Of a DNA stretch of 64,000 nt, positions 9,827 to 19,310 are shown piece after piece (position 1 is the stretch's first letter; each line of letters starts with the position of its first letter). The notes beneath the pieces were generated by a model. That model did no database searches. It was given only the letters and a program-made list of their open reading frames with translations, and was not told the DNA's origin. This stretch comes from VXYL01 sp965243095 (GTDB lineage Bacteria > Pseudomonadota > Gammaproteobacteria > Pseudomonadales > Azotimanducaceae), in NCBI GenBank assembly GCA_965243095.1, contig OZ251530.1:496001-560000 (forward strand), read 5' to 3'. The position numbers were made by a program, and so were the translations under genes.

Positions 9827-9860
9827 GGGCAAAACGGCAATGTCAAATCCGATTTTGCCC
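9827..9860 (-). terminator. Inverted repeat after the ntrC remnant
   Basis: GGGCAAAA (9827-9834) pairs with TTTTGCCC (9853-9860), extended by CGG/CCG across a one-base bulge. Read on the minus strand it begins only six bases after the stop codon at 9866, as expected for an intrinsic-type terminator. The T-stretch is inside the stem rather than after it. Confidence 0.45.
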
Positions 9861-9865
9861 AGTCG

Positions 9866-10717
<852 letters not shown>

Positions 10718-10913
10718 GGGCACAACGGGTTGGCCCATGCGCCGAATCATACACGCCCCGGCCAACAGCGCCGCAGGGGGGGGGCCAATCAAGACGCGCC
10801 CAACCCCGTCTGTTTTCAGTAGAATCCCGCACCTTTGCGACCGTGGCGCGGTGGGGCGTCAACGGCGTTCAACGTGCAAACATGTGCAAACTGTAAGGAG
10901 AGGTGAGAACGAC

Positions 10914-11216
10914 ATGGCTTCCTTGGCACCCGGCAAGCGGCTGAAGAGCGCGGTGTGCGCGACCGAGATCATGGTCATCACGGCGCCCGATGGCGAAGTG
11001 GACCTGCGCTGCGGCGGTGCGCCGATGGCGGAGGATGGCGATGGGGGCGGCAACCTCGATCCGGCGCACACCGGCGGCAGCGCCATCGGCAAGCGTTATG
11101 TGAATGGGGACGGCTCGCTGGAGGTGCTGTGCGTCAAGGCCGGCGAAGGCGCCTTGGCGCTGGGCGACAAGGCGCTTGCGGTGAAGGACGCCAAGAAGCT
11201 GCCGAAGACGGACTGA
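10914..11216 (+). CDS. Small conserved protein upstream of acyl-CoA synthetase
   Basis: 100 residues, start at an ATG preceded by AAGGAGAGG. The protein contains CATEIMVI, DLRCGGAPM, a KRYV segment, VLCVKAGEG and ends AKKLPKTD. It has two conserved-looking Cys blocks, no signal peptide and no membrane segment. I recall similar small proteins beside acyl-CoA ligase and steroid/fatty-acid catabolism genes but know no assigned function. It lies 43 bp before the acyl-CoA synthetase gene in the same direction, so co-transcription is likely. The longer open frame beginning at 10449 is not supported: it overlaps the ntrC remnant on the other strand and this ribosome site fits position 10914. Confidence 0.7.
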   Translation: MASLAPGKRLKSAVCATEIMVITAPDGEVDLRCGGAPMAEDGDGGGNLDPAHTGGSAIGKRYVNGDGSLEVLCVKAGEGALALGDKALAVKDAKKLPKTD

Positions 11217-11259
11217 GCGCCCAAAGCGCCGTGTACCGGGCCGGACGGGGGAAGCCGCC

Positions 11260-13203
11260 GTGAACACCATGATGCTGCTGGAGATGGCCGCCGGCGGCTT
11301 CGGCGAGCGGGTGGCGTTCACCGATCCCCGCGCCGAAACCCGCGACGGGGCATCCATCACCTATCAACAGCTTTACGACGCCGCCGGCGCGGCGGCGCGC
11401 GACATCCGCGCTTCCGGCGCCACCCGCGCCGCCATGCTGGACGTGAGCAACCTCGCCGTGCCGGTGGCGTTGTTCGCCGCCGGCTGGGCCGGCGTGCCGT
11501 ATGTGCCCATCAACTACCGCCTCACCGCCCAAGAGGTGGACGCGCTGCTCGCCCGCGTGCAGCCGGCCTATCTGGTCACGGACGCCGACCGTGTGCCGCG
11601 CTTCGCCGGGCGCGACGGCGTCACCCTGCGCGAACGCGACAATTTCCTCGCCGCGGCCCGCACCGGGGGTGCCAGCGACGAGCAGCGCTCGATGGACCCG
11701 GACGACGTCGGCGTCCTGCTTTTCACCAGCGGCACCACCGGTGCGCCGAAAGCCGCCATGCTGCGGCACCGCCACCTGGTCTCCTACATCCTGAGTTCCG
11801 TGGAGTTCCACTCCGCCGCCGAGGACGAAGCCGCGCTGGTGTGCGTGCCGCCGTACCACATCGCCGGCATCGCCGCGACACTGAGCTCGGTGTACGCCGG
11901 CCGCCGCGTGGTGCAGTTGCCGAACTTCAGCGCCGACGCTTGGATCGACGCGGCGCGCGCCGAGCGCATCACCACCGCTTTCGTGGTGCCCACCATGCTC
12001 GCCCGCATCGTCGCCGCTCTCGAAGGCGAGAAAACCGCCGCCATGCCGCATTTGCAGTCGCTCTCCTACGGCGGCGGCAAGATGCCGCTCAGCGTGGTGG
12101 AAAAGGCCATGCAGCTGTTCCCGGACACGGATTTCACCAACGCCTACGGCCTCACCGAAACCAGCTCCACCATCACCGTGCTGGGGCCGGACGAGCATCG
12201 CGCCGCCATGGCCGCGCCGGACGCGGCCGGCCGCCGCCGCTTGGTGTCCGTGGGCGTGGCCATGCCCGGCGTCGAGATCGAAATCCGCGACGAGCAGGGC
12301 AAGCCGCTGCCGCCGGGCGAACGTGGCGAGATCCACGTGCGCGGCGAACAGGTCTCCGGCGAATACGAGGATCGCGGCAGCTTGGTGGACGCGGACGGCT
12401 GGTTCCCCACCCGAGACGCCGGCTACCAAGACGAAGATGGCTACCTGTTCTTAGATGGACGCGCCGACGACGTGATCGTGCGCGGCGGCGAGAACATGTC
12501 CCCGGGCGAAATCGAAGACGTGCTGGTGGAGCACCACGCGGTGGCGGACGCCGCCGTGGTGGGCGTGCCCAGCGTGGAGTGGGGCGAGGCCGTGGCGGCG
12601 GTGGTGGTGGCCAACCGCGGCACCCCGGTGGGCGCCGCGCTCGCCGGCGAACTGCAAGCCTGGGTGAAGGAGCGGATGCGCTCCTCCCGGGTGCCGGAGC
12701 GCGTCGATTTCTGGGGCGAACTGCCGTACAACGAAACCGGCAAGCTGCTCCGCCGCGTGGTGAAGGCGCGCCTGGTCGAACCGCGCCAAAACGTCCGCGC
12801 CACGGTGCCGCTGCTGTTCACCGCGAACATCGAACAATCCCTCTCCTTCTACTGCGACCAGCTGGGCTTCACCCTGCGCGGCCGCTGGGACCCGAACGGC
12901 CAACTCGCTTGGTGCCTGCTGGCGATGGAAGGCGCCGAACTGATGCTGCAACAAGCACAGCCGCGGGAACCCACCGCCCTGCCCCGCCGCGGCGGCGACA
13001 TCGAGCTGTTCATCGTCTGCGAAGACGTGGACGCCCTGCGCGAACGCTTCCTCAGCCGCGGCGTGGACGCCCCCCCGCCAACCGTGGCCTTCTACGGCAT
13101 GCGCCAACTCACCGTCCAAGACCCCGACGGCCGCCCCATCTGCTTCGAGCACCCGGTGGAGGGGGCGCACGGTCAACCACCACCCTCGCAGAATAAGGTA
13201 TAG
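11260..13203 (+). CDS. Acyl-CoA synthetase with C-terminal glyoxalase/VOC domain
   Basis: A 647-residue fusion. Residues of about 1-515 form an AMP-forming acyl-CoA ligase: P-loop T156-SGTTGAPK-164, an adenylate-binding YGLTETSS motif, a GWFPTRDAG segment, and the catalytic Lys495 in TGKLLRR. It would activate a carboxylic acid (fatty, aromatic or steroid-derived) to its CoA ester in the cytoplasm. Residues of about 520-640 form a VOC/glyoxalase domain (SLSFYCDQLGFTLRGRW ... LTVQDPDGRPICFEHP). The GTG start has a GGGGGAAG ribosome site; an ATG at 11269 is the alternative. The fusion is unusual for acyl-CoA ligases. The VOC domain could process or sense a product, but that is inference. Confidence 0.88.
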   Translation: MNTMMLLEMAAGGFGERVAFTDPRAETRDGASITYQQLYDAAGAAARDIRASGATRAAMLDVSNLAVPVALFAAGWAGVPYVPINYRLTAQEVDALLARVQPAYLVTDADRVPRFAGRDGVTLRERDNFLAAARTGGASDEQRSMDPDDVGVLLFTSGTTGAPKAAMLRHRHLVSYILSSVEFHSAAEDEAALVCVPPYHIAGIAATLSSVYAGRRVVQLPNFSADAWIDAARAERITTAFVVPTMLARIVAALEGEKTAAMPHLQSLSYGGGKMPLSVVEKAMQLFPDTDFTNAYGLTETSSTITVLGPDEHRAAMAAPDAAGRRRLVSVGVAMPGVEIEIRDEQGKPLPPGERGEIHVRGEQVSGEYEDRGSLVDADGWFPTRDAGYQDEDGYLFLDGRADDVIVRGGENMSPGEIEDVLVEHHAVADAAVVGVPSVEWGEAVAAVVVANRGTPVGAALAGELQAWVKERMRSSRVPERVDFWGELPYNETGKLLRRVVKARLVEPRQNVRATVPLLFTANIEQSLSFYCDQLGFTLRGRWDPNGQLAWCLLAMEGAELMLQQAQPREPTALPRRGGDIELFIVCEDVDALRERFLSRGVDAPPPTVAFYGMRQLTVQDPDGRPICFEHPVEGAHGQPPPSQNKV

Positions 13204-13204
13204 T
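13199..13204 (+). promoter_or_regulatory. Possible -10 box (TATAGT) for the restriction-modification pair
   Basis: TATAGT overlaps the stop codon of the acyl-CoA synthetase and lies about 46 nt before the GTG at 13251. No good -35 element is visible 16-18 bp upstream, so the assignment is weak. Confidence 0.35.
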
Positions 13205-13250
13205 CTCCCAACACGCCTTTGAGCAACCGCGACCGCCCGCGGAGGTGCAG

Positions 13251-14378
13251 GTGCCCTACGAATCCGTCGACAAGCTCCAAAAAGCCCTCACGCAGGAGAT
13301 CTTCCACTACGCCCGGGACCCAAAGAAGGCAGCTGGCCGAGCCCTCGGCACACTCGTCGAGATCATCGCGTTCTACGCCTTGAAGGCTTGGGGGTTCGAG
13401 CGGCACATGGCAATCGAACGCAAGCTCCCGGAGTATGCGAATCCCGGCATCACACACAATGTGGAGTTCAGCCTCCACCCCTCCGCCCACATGGCAACTG
13501 CGGCCTTTCGACAGGCGGACTTGCCTCTCACCCCGAGGAAGATGCACGGTCGACTCGATCGGCTCGACTGGCCGCGCGAGAAGTCCAAATCCACACAGCT
13601 ATTGTCATCCACGCAGGTTCTGCGTAACGCCTGCACATTGTACGAAGACAGTAGTAGGTTGCTGGTCGCTTACCTTGATGGTTCTCGCCGATCCACCTAT
13701 CGCGTTGCCGTTCATCAGTTGTCACAGCGCCCATTTGCCGTGATCGAGTGCAAGCGGGTAGGCGTCGAAGAGGGGACAAAGAAGGGCCCGCAGACCATCG
13801 AAAAGGCCAAACAGGGCGCGTATGTTGCTCAGTCGCTGTCATCCCTGCGGAAAATTAGAAGCCCCTCTGGTGGCCTGTATGGTGTTCTCGTCGTCGGCGA
13901 TTGTCCGCGATACGAGCCATATGACCAACTACGAGCGCACATCATTGCTTCCGAAGACATGTCGCTTATTCGGGACTTTGTACTGACGGTCGGGATAGTC
14001 AGCAATCATGGCAACTGGTTCACAAAGGCAGACCAGAATAAAGAGCTCAAAGTCCTCGCGCAATCATACGACTGGTTGCTGTTCCTGAAAGATGACGGCA
14101 TTTCCACGTTTGCGGACAAGCTGCTAGTTCACCCGCAACGCCAGTACGTTGCAGCTAGGGCGGCCTTTCGCAAGAGCTATGGTCAAGCCGGCAGAAACCT
14201 GTTTACGAAGGTTCACATTGACTTTGCAGCGGACGCTGCGATTCAGCGCTACTTCCGTCAACATCGGGAGGCCATTGACGGTTGGTTCAACGTCCTCGCG
14301 CCGACCGCTGGGACGGTGTCCCAGTTTCGACAAGAAGTGAGGACGCTTGCCACAAAGAACTGGGATGTACTCGCATGA
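13251..14378 (+). CDS. Putative type II restriction endonuclease
   Basis: 375 residues, no signal peptide. The central strand-motif FAVIECKRVGV (Glu166, Lys168 from this start) looks like the E-x-K half of a PD-(D/E)XK nuclease. It is followed by a long helical segment with GPQTIEKAKQGAYVAQS. The gene overlaps the next one, a DNA adenine methylase, by ATGA, the usual arrangement of a type II system. Base composition and codon use are visibly less GC-rich than the neighbours, suggesting transfer. The frame opens at GTG 13245, but GGAGG at 13241-13245 sits five bases before the GTG at 13251, so that is taken as the start. Nuclease identity rests on context and one motif; the recognition site is unknown. 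Confidence 0.65.
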   Translation: MPYESVDKLQKALTQEIFHYARDPKKAAGRALGTLVEIIAFYALKAWGFERHMAIERKLPEYANPGITHNVEFSLHPSAHMATAAFRQADLPLTPRKMHGRLDRLDWPREKSKSTQLLSSTQVLRNACTLYEDSSRLLVAYLDGSRRSTYRVAVHQLSQRPFAVIECKRVGVEEGTKKGPQTIEKAKQGAYVAQSLSSLRKIRSPSGGLYGVLVVGDCPRYEPYDQLRAHIIASEDMSLIRDFVLTVGIVSNHGNWFTKADQNKELKVLAQSYDWLLFLKDDGISTFADKLLVHPQRQYVAARAAFRKSYGQAGRNLFTKVHIDFAADAAIQRYFRQHREAIDGWFNVLAPTAGTVSQFRQEVRTLATKNWDVLA

Positions 14379-15004
14379 CTGCGGGAAGGACGGTCAATTC
14401 GCAGAGCGTTCACTGGTGTACGCCAAAGAAGTATGTGGACGCGGTCCGGGCCGTTTTCGACGGCACGATACACCTCGACCCATGCTCCAACAAGTGGTCT
14501 ATCGTCCAAGCCGAGGTGAACTATGCGTTGCCGGACCGTGACGGGTTGCTAGCGTCTTGGAACTATCCCACCATCTATGTGAACCCGCCGTACGGCGCGG
14601 ACAAGGCGAGACGCACGACTATCAAAAACTGGCTGCACAAGTGCGCACATGCCCACGAGCAGCACGGTGCGGATGTCCTGGCGTTGGTGCCCGTGGCAAC
14701 GAATACCCGGCATTGGAAGGATCATGTGTGGGGCCAAGCAACGATGGCGTGTTTCCTCTACGACACGAGGCTTCGTTTCTTGGTGGAAGGGCGGGACACC
14801 GGGAAGGGAGCTCCCATGTCCTGTGCGATGATCTACTGGGGCTATCGGAAGGCTGTTTTCTCGCAAATTTTCAACGCATTCGGTGCCGTAGTGGACTTGG
14901 GGCCACTTCGGGGCAAACCGATCGGCGTTAATCGACTCCCGGCTCATATGTGGCCTAATGGCACCGACGGGCTACCTGCCGCCCCACTCGGACTTGACGG
15001 TTGA
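14375..15004 (+). CDS. Dam-family DNA N6-adenine methyltransferase
   Basis: 209 residues starting at an ATG that overlaps the preceding stop (ATGA). It resembles the phage-type DNA adenine methylase family: HWCTPKKYVDAV near the start, IHLDPCSN (Asp35), and the catalytic YVNPPYG (Asn70-Pro-Pro-Tyr73). It transfers a methyl group from S-adenosylmethionine to N6 of adenine in DNA. Paired with the upstream putative nuclease, it would protect host sites in a restriction-modification system. No separate controller (C) protein is seen. A longer frame begins at 14282 but its first 31 codons overlap the nuclease gene. Confidence 0.85.
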   Translation: MTAGRTVNSQSVHWCTPKKYVDAVRAVFDGTIHLDPCSNKWSIVQAEVNYALPDRDGLLASWNYPTIYVNPPYGADKARRTTIKNWLHKCAHAHEQHGADVLALVPVATNTRHWKDHVWGQATMACFLYDTRLRFLVEGRDTGKGAPMSCAMIYWGYRKAVFSQIFNAFGAVVDLGPLRGKPIGVNRLPAHMWPNGTDGLPAAPLGLDG

Positions 15005-15028
15005 GGTGGCCGCGGCGCGGGAGACCGC

Positions 15029-15358
15029 TCATTGGATGGGGACGCCGGTCAACTTCGCTACGACGGAGCGGAACGCACTTGCTTTGTCCACGCCATCGAT
15101 CTGCCACCATTGGTGCCCGCTGCTACCATTTTCCATCCAGCGGAAGCCGTGGCGCTCGAGAAGATCGCCGCTACCTTGAGCGGCGCGCTTGGACACATAC
15201 CAGTGCTCCTCTTGCGTGTTCCAGCCGCCCAGCTTCTCGCCGGGCCGGCTGATCATGACCTGCATACTGCCCAAATCCACGATGTAGCCCGCGGCTTTTG
15301 CGGCCTCGGCAAATTCACGAACGGTCGGATGCAGGTCTTCGAGACGCAGTTGCGCCAT
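15029..15358 (-). CDS. Hypothetical protein, 109 aa
   Basis: A soluble, Trp-rich small protein with HPTVREFAEAAKAAGY near the start and HWYVSKRAAQG in the middle. No signal peptide, membrane segment or known motif. It starts 18 bp after the stop codon of the TonB receptor gene on the same strand and ends 24 bp from the oppositely oriented methylase gene. It could belong to the receptor transcript or be cargo of the restriction-modification insertion. Function unknown. Confidence 0.55.
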   Translation of the reverse strand: MAQLRLEDLHPTVREFAEAAKAAGYIVDLGSMQVMISRPGEKLGGWNTQEEHWYVSKRAAQGSGDLLERHGFRWMENGSSGHQWWQIDGVDKASAFRSVVAKLTGVPIQ

Positions 15359-15376
15359 GATGGTCTCCCGTTGCTC

Positions 15377-18300
15377 TCAATCCCCCCGGGTCATCCGCAA
15401 ATCGATGTAGAAGTTCCGGCCGTAGTCGTAGTGGACATCCGCCATGTAGCCGAAGAAGCGGTCGGCGAAGGGGGCGCGCTCGTCGGTTAGGTTGCGGATG
15501 CCGAAGCGCAGGCGCATGTCGCTGTCGGCCACGCCGTCGAAGCGGTAGTCGAAGGTGGTGTTCCAAGTGGTCATCGGCTCCAGCCAGTAGCGCATGCCGT
15601 TCGAGGCGGTCATGGACTCCTGGTACACCTTGCCGATCTTCACCGCCGAGAGCGACGCGCCGAAGGCGTCATGCCGCCAGGAGAGCGAGAAGTTGTGCTT
15701 CTGGCGCGGATTGCCGTCGTTCTCCACCAGGTCCGCGAAGCCGCTCACCGGGATGTTCACCGGGATGGCGCCGTCGCGTTGCGCGGCCACCAGTTCCGCG
15801 GCCGCGCCGCCGGCGTCCTGCTCCAGCTTGCGCAGGAACGAGGCGGAGTAGTTCAGCGTGAAGCGGCCGACGTCGGTTTCCTTCTGGTAGCGGATGGCCA
15901 CGTCGTAGCCCTCCACGGTGCGCGTGTCCAGGTTGGCGTACTGGTCGGCGGTGCGCTCGATGTCCCCGGCCGGGCAGATGCCGGCGGCCAGGTACACGGC
16001 GGCGGCCTCCTCGCTGACTTCGGGCGAGCGCAGCACCGCCGGGTTCGGCGCCAGGGAGGCGCAGTCGGCGGTGCCGTGGCGCAGCCGCAGCAGCAAATCC
16101 AGCACGGTGTGGTTCTCCTCGCCGAACAGGCCGATGGTGTCGAGCTTCTCGATGCTCCAGTAGTCCGCCGTCAGGGTGAGGTCGTCCGTCGGCGTGATGA
16201 CGAAGCCGGCCGAGTAGTTGTCGGACTTCTCCGCCACCAGCGCCTTGCTGCCCTGGGCGGAGCGTTGAATCGAGTTGCGGCAGTCGAGCACGGTCTGCTC
16301 CGGGTCCGCGTACAGGCAGGCGTAGTCGGTGCGCGTGTTCTGCCGCGCCACGATGGTCTCGTTCACCGTCACCAGGTTGGGCGCGCGGAACGCCTGCGAC
16401 CACGAGCCGCGCAGCAGAAACGCGTTGTGCGGCTGCCAGCCGGCGGCCACCTTGCCCACCACGGTGTCGCCGACGTCCGAGAAGTTCTCGTAACGCGCCG
16501 CGACCTGCACGTCCACGCTCTCCAACAGCGGCGCCTGCAGTTCCACGAACAGCGACGTGACGTTGCGTTCGCCCTCGTTGTCCGGCGTCGGGCTGGAGTT
16601 CACCACGTCGGCCACGAACGGAAAGGTGTCGCCTTGGAAGTCCGTGAAGGCGATGGTGCCGTCCAAGCGCGGGTCGCGATCGTCCTTGAAGGACTCGCGC
16701 CGGAACTCCACGCCGGCGGCCAGACCTGCCGGCCCGGCCGGCAGATCGAACACGGCGTCGCGGTTCAGTTGGAAGTCCGTCAGGAACAGCGTGGTTTCGT
16801 TGTCCCGCCGCACGCTGACCAAGGCGCGCTCGAGGTTGCTGTCGACGCCGCCGCTGAACGGGTTGTAGGCGGCCGGCGTGGGGTCGGCCAAGGCTTCCAC
16901 CATGAGCGTGTTGGACACGCGGTTGTGCGTCACGTCGCTGCGCTCGGCCTTGGCGAACAGCGCCGCCGCTTCCCAATCCCACTCGTTCCACTCGCCGCGC
17001 AGGCCTTGCAGCAGGCGGTAGGAATCGCCGTCCACGTCCACGCTGCGCGGCAGTTCGGCGAAGCGGTAGTTGTCGATTTCGAGCGTGAGCCCGGAACACG
17101 GCACGTCCGGGATGACGGCCTCCGGCAGCCGGTTCGGCGAGCCGCAGGGCCCGAAGGGGTTGTAGTAGTTCTCCGCCCCCACGCGCAGTTTCACCGTGCT
17201 GAACGAGGCGGAGGGATGGCGCAAGGTGTTCGTTTCGGAGCGGTAGTACAGCACCTCGGTGAACGCCTCCATGCCGTCCAATTGGTGCGTCAGGAAGCCG
17301 AGCACGGTGTAGCGCCGCAGTTCGCCGGAAAGGTCGCGGTTGGCGTTCAGGTTGTAGCGGCGGAGCGCCAAGCCGGAGGCGTCCGGCGTGCCGCAAACGT
17401 GCTCGTTCAAGTCCCATTCGCACAGCGGGTCGCCGGCCGGATACAAGTGGAACTCGCCGGCGCCGTCCGTGAGGGTGTTGCGCAGCCCGGTGCTGCGGGC
17501 GCTCGCGATCACGTCGAACTGGCCGTAGAGAGAATTGTGGCTGGAGTTGCGAAACCGGACGTCGTTCTCCCACGGCCACTCGGTGGCACGGTGGCGCTGA
17601 TCGGCGTTCGCCCAGCGGCCGTCCTCCTGCGCGTTGACGCGCTGGCGCGTGAGAAACCGGCCGGAGACGTTCAAGGTGGTGCGGCCGTCGTTCAGGGCGG
17701 CGCCCCACGCGGCGTTCAGGCTGAACGGCGAGCGCTCGATGTGGTCGTAGACGCCGTAGCGCATTTGCAGCTTGAGGCCCTCGAAGTTGCTTTCGAGGAC
17801 GTTGTTCACCACGCCCGCCACGGCGTCCGCGCCATAGATGGCCGAAGCGCCGTCCTTGAGGATCTCCACGCGGTCGAGGCCGAAGGTGGGCACCACGTTG
17901 GAGTTGGCGGTGTTCACCGGCACGAAGCTGCCGCCCACCTCCTCGGTTTGGAAGCCGGCGGCGTTCACCATGCGCCGGCCGTTCAGCAGCACCAGCGTGT
18001 TGCCGGTGCCGAGGTTGCGCAGATTGAACGCGCCCACGTCGCCACGCGCCGAGTTCACGCCGCCGCTGATGTTCTCCGCCTCGTTGAAGAAGTTCTGGCC
18101 TTGCTCCGGCAGGATCTCCAGCAGCTCGTCGCCGGACTCCACGCCGAACAGCTCGGCCTGCTCGGAGTCGAACACCGTCACCGGCACGACGCCGGTGATG
18201 TTGGCGCCTTTGATGTGCGTGCCGGTGACGACCACCTCTTCGATCGGCGCGTCCGGCGCGGCGGCCTCTGGTTCCGGCTCCTCTTGGGCTTGCTCTTGGG

Positions 18301-18391
18301 CCTGCCCGCCAGCGGCCAAAGCGCATGCGGCTGCGGCGATGGCGACGCGCACCGCGCGGCCGTTGCCGCCAATAGCACGGCGTCCGTTCAT
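15377..18391 (-). CDS. TonB-dependent outer-membrane receptor
   Basis: 1,004 residues with a signal peptide ending near GGQAQEQ. An acidic linker follows, then a TonB-box-like IEEVVVTGTHIKG, a plug domain (VDRVEILKDGASAIYGADAVAGVVN), and a long beta-barrel with alternating aromatic residues. The barrel ends in RNFYIDLRMTRGD, which lacks the usual terminal Phe. Such proteins import large or scarce ligands across the outer membrane using energy from TonB-ExbBD, which are not encoded here. Strong AAAGGGGGAA ribosome site. No neighbouring gene identifies the ligand; the domain order is like the large receptors for sugars or complex organics found in marine gammaproteobacteria. Confidence 0.93.
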   Translation of the reverse strand: MNGRRAIGGNGRAVRVAIAAAACALAAGGQAQEQAQEEPEPEAAAPDAPIEEVVVTGTHIKGANITGVVPVTVFDSEQAELFGVESGDELLEILPEQGQNFFNEAENISGGVNSARGDVGAFNLRNLGTGNTLVLLNGRRMVNAAGFQTEEVGGSFVPVNTANSNVVPTFGLDRVEILKDGASAIYGADAVAGVVNNVLESNFEGLKLQMRYGVYDHIERSPFSLNAAWGAALNDGRTTLNVSGRFLTRQRVNAQEDGRWANADQRHRATEWPWENDVRFRNSSHNSLYGQFDVIASARSTGLRNTLTDGAGEFHLYPAGDPLCEWDLNEHVCGTPDASGLALRRYNLNANRDLSGELRRYTVLGFLTHQLDGMEAFTEVLYYRSETNTLRHPSASFSTVKLRVGAENYYNPFGPCGSPNRLPEAVIPDVPCSGLTLEIDNYRFAELPRSVDVDGDSYRLLQGLRGEWNEWDWEAAALFAKAERSDVTHNRVSNTLMVEALADPTPAAYNPFSGGVDSNLERALVSVRRDNETTLFLTDFQLNRDAVFDLPAGPAGLAAGVEFRRESFKDDRDPRLDGTIAFTDFQGDTFPFVADVVNSSPTPDNEGERNVTSLFVELQAPLLESVDVQVAARYENFSDVGDTVVGKVAAGWQPHNAFLLRGSWSQAFRAPNLVTVNETIVARQNTRTDYACLYADPEQTVLDCRNSIQRSAQGSKALVAEKSDNYSAGFVITPTDDLTLTADYWSIEKLDTIGLFGEENHTVLDLLLRLRHGTADCASLAPNPAVLRSPEVSEEAAAVYLAAGICPAGDIERTADQYANLDTRTVEGYDVAIRYQKETDVGRFTLNYSASFLRKLEQDAGGAAAELVAAQRDGAIPVNIPVSGFADLVENDGNPRQKHNFSLSWRHDAFGASLSAVKIGKVYQESMTASNGMRYWLEPMTTWNTTFDYRFDGVADSDMRLRFGIRNLTDERAPFADRFFGYMADVHYDYGRNFYIDLRMTRGD

Positions 18392-18485
18392 GTTTCCCCC
18401 TTTCTCGAATTCGCTTGGCGCGAACGCATGATCCTACACGATTCGCGGTTGGTCACGTTTCCCGCGGGGCAATCGCCGTTCCCGA

Positions 18486-19250
18486 TCAGTCCACATCGTC
18501 GGCGGCGCTTGCCGGGCCGCCGGTGAGGGGCACGAAACGCACCGGCAGGATGCTGCGCGTGCTGCCGTCTTGCTTGGAATACACCACTAGCTCCTGGTAG
18601 CCGTCGCTGGGGCCAATGGGCATCACGAGGAGTCCGTTCTCGCCCAGTTGCTCGATGAGCGCCGGCGGGATGGTTTCGCCCACGGCCGTGACCATCACGC
18701 CGTCGAACGGCGCATGCTCGGCCCAGCCCTGCCAGCCATCGCCGGCACGCACCTGCACGTTCTCGTAGCCGAGCACGGCCAAGCGCTCGCGGGCGCTGGC
18801 GGCCAGTTCCGGCACGATTTCCACGGTGTACACCGCCGCGGCCAACTCGGCGAGCACGGCCGCTTGGTAGCCGGAGCCGGTGCCGATTTCCAGCACCCGG
18901 TGGGTGGGTTGCACCTGCAGCAACTCGGTCATCAGCGCGACGACGAACGGTTGCGAGATGGTCTGGCCGTGACCGATGGGCAGCGGATGGTTCGCGTACG
19001 CCGCCGGCCGATTGCGCGCCGGCACGAAACGCTCCCGCGGCGTGGCGCGGATGGCATCGACCACCGCGGCGCCGATGCGTTCAACGCCGGTGTAGGACGC
19101 GGTGCGCCCAGCGTCCGCTTGGATTTCGGCGATCATGTCTTCCATTTGCGCATGTCCGCGTGGTGCCGCGTCGTCGCCGGCCGGCTCGCCGCAGGCGGCG
19201 AGCGGCAGCATGGCCAGCGCCAATGTCAGTATGCCGTGCCTCGGTTTCAT
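18486..19250 (-). CDS. pcm: Protein-L-isoaspartate O-methyltransferase with lipoprotein signal
   Basis: The SAM-binding motif VLEIGTGSGYQAAVLAEL and the family region GHGQTISQPFVVALM identify an isoaspartyl methyltransferase, which starts repair of damaged Asp/Asn residues using S-adenosylmethionine. The start chosen is the ATG at 19250 (254 aa), which has a GGGAGA ribosome site. It gives a classic lipoprotein signal, MKPRHGILTLALAMLPLAAC, with lipobox LAAC. The frame opens at 19292 but those codons would bury the signal. A lipid-anchored periplasmic location is odd for a SAM-dependent enzyme. It lies between the TonB receptor and selO genes on the same strand. Confidence 0.87.
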   Translation of the reverse strand: MKPRHGILTLALAMLPLAACGEPAGDDAAPRGHAQMEDMIAEIQADAGRTASYTGVERIGAAVVDAIRATPRERFVPARNRPAAYANHPLPIGHGQTISQPFVVALMTELLQVQPTHRVLEIGTGSGYQAAVLAELAAAVYTVEIVPELAASARERLAVLGYENVQVRAGDGWQGWAEHAPFDGVMVTAVGETIPPALIEQLGENGLLVMPIGPSDGYQELVVYSKQDGSTRSILPVRFVPLTGGPASAADDVD

Positions 19251-19310
19251 CTTGCCATCTCCCGTTCTCACCCTGCCTGTTGGCCTGCCCATCGTGCCCT
19301 CAGCCGGCAG

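Larger units (their letters stand above)
9517..9865. other. Long intergenic region, no gene seen
   Basis: 349 bp between two minus-strand genes. It holds the ribosome binding site of the secreted protein at its left edge, a (GT)11 tract at 9707-9728, and an inverted repeat (9827-9860) just after the ntrC remnant. Reading frames across it are short and lack coding character. No convincing promoter pair was found for the gene starting at 9516. Confidence 0.6.

Noticed and set aside
9517..9865. Possible small gene or RNA
   Set aside because: No frame with ribosome site and coding character, and no tRNA or riboswitch pattern seen.
15671..18526. A 951-residue frame on the plus strand
   Set aside because: Antisense to the TonB receptor gene, whose signal peptide, plug and barrel are clear. 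Composition is His/Val/Gln-rich shadow.
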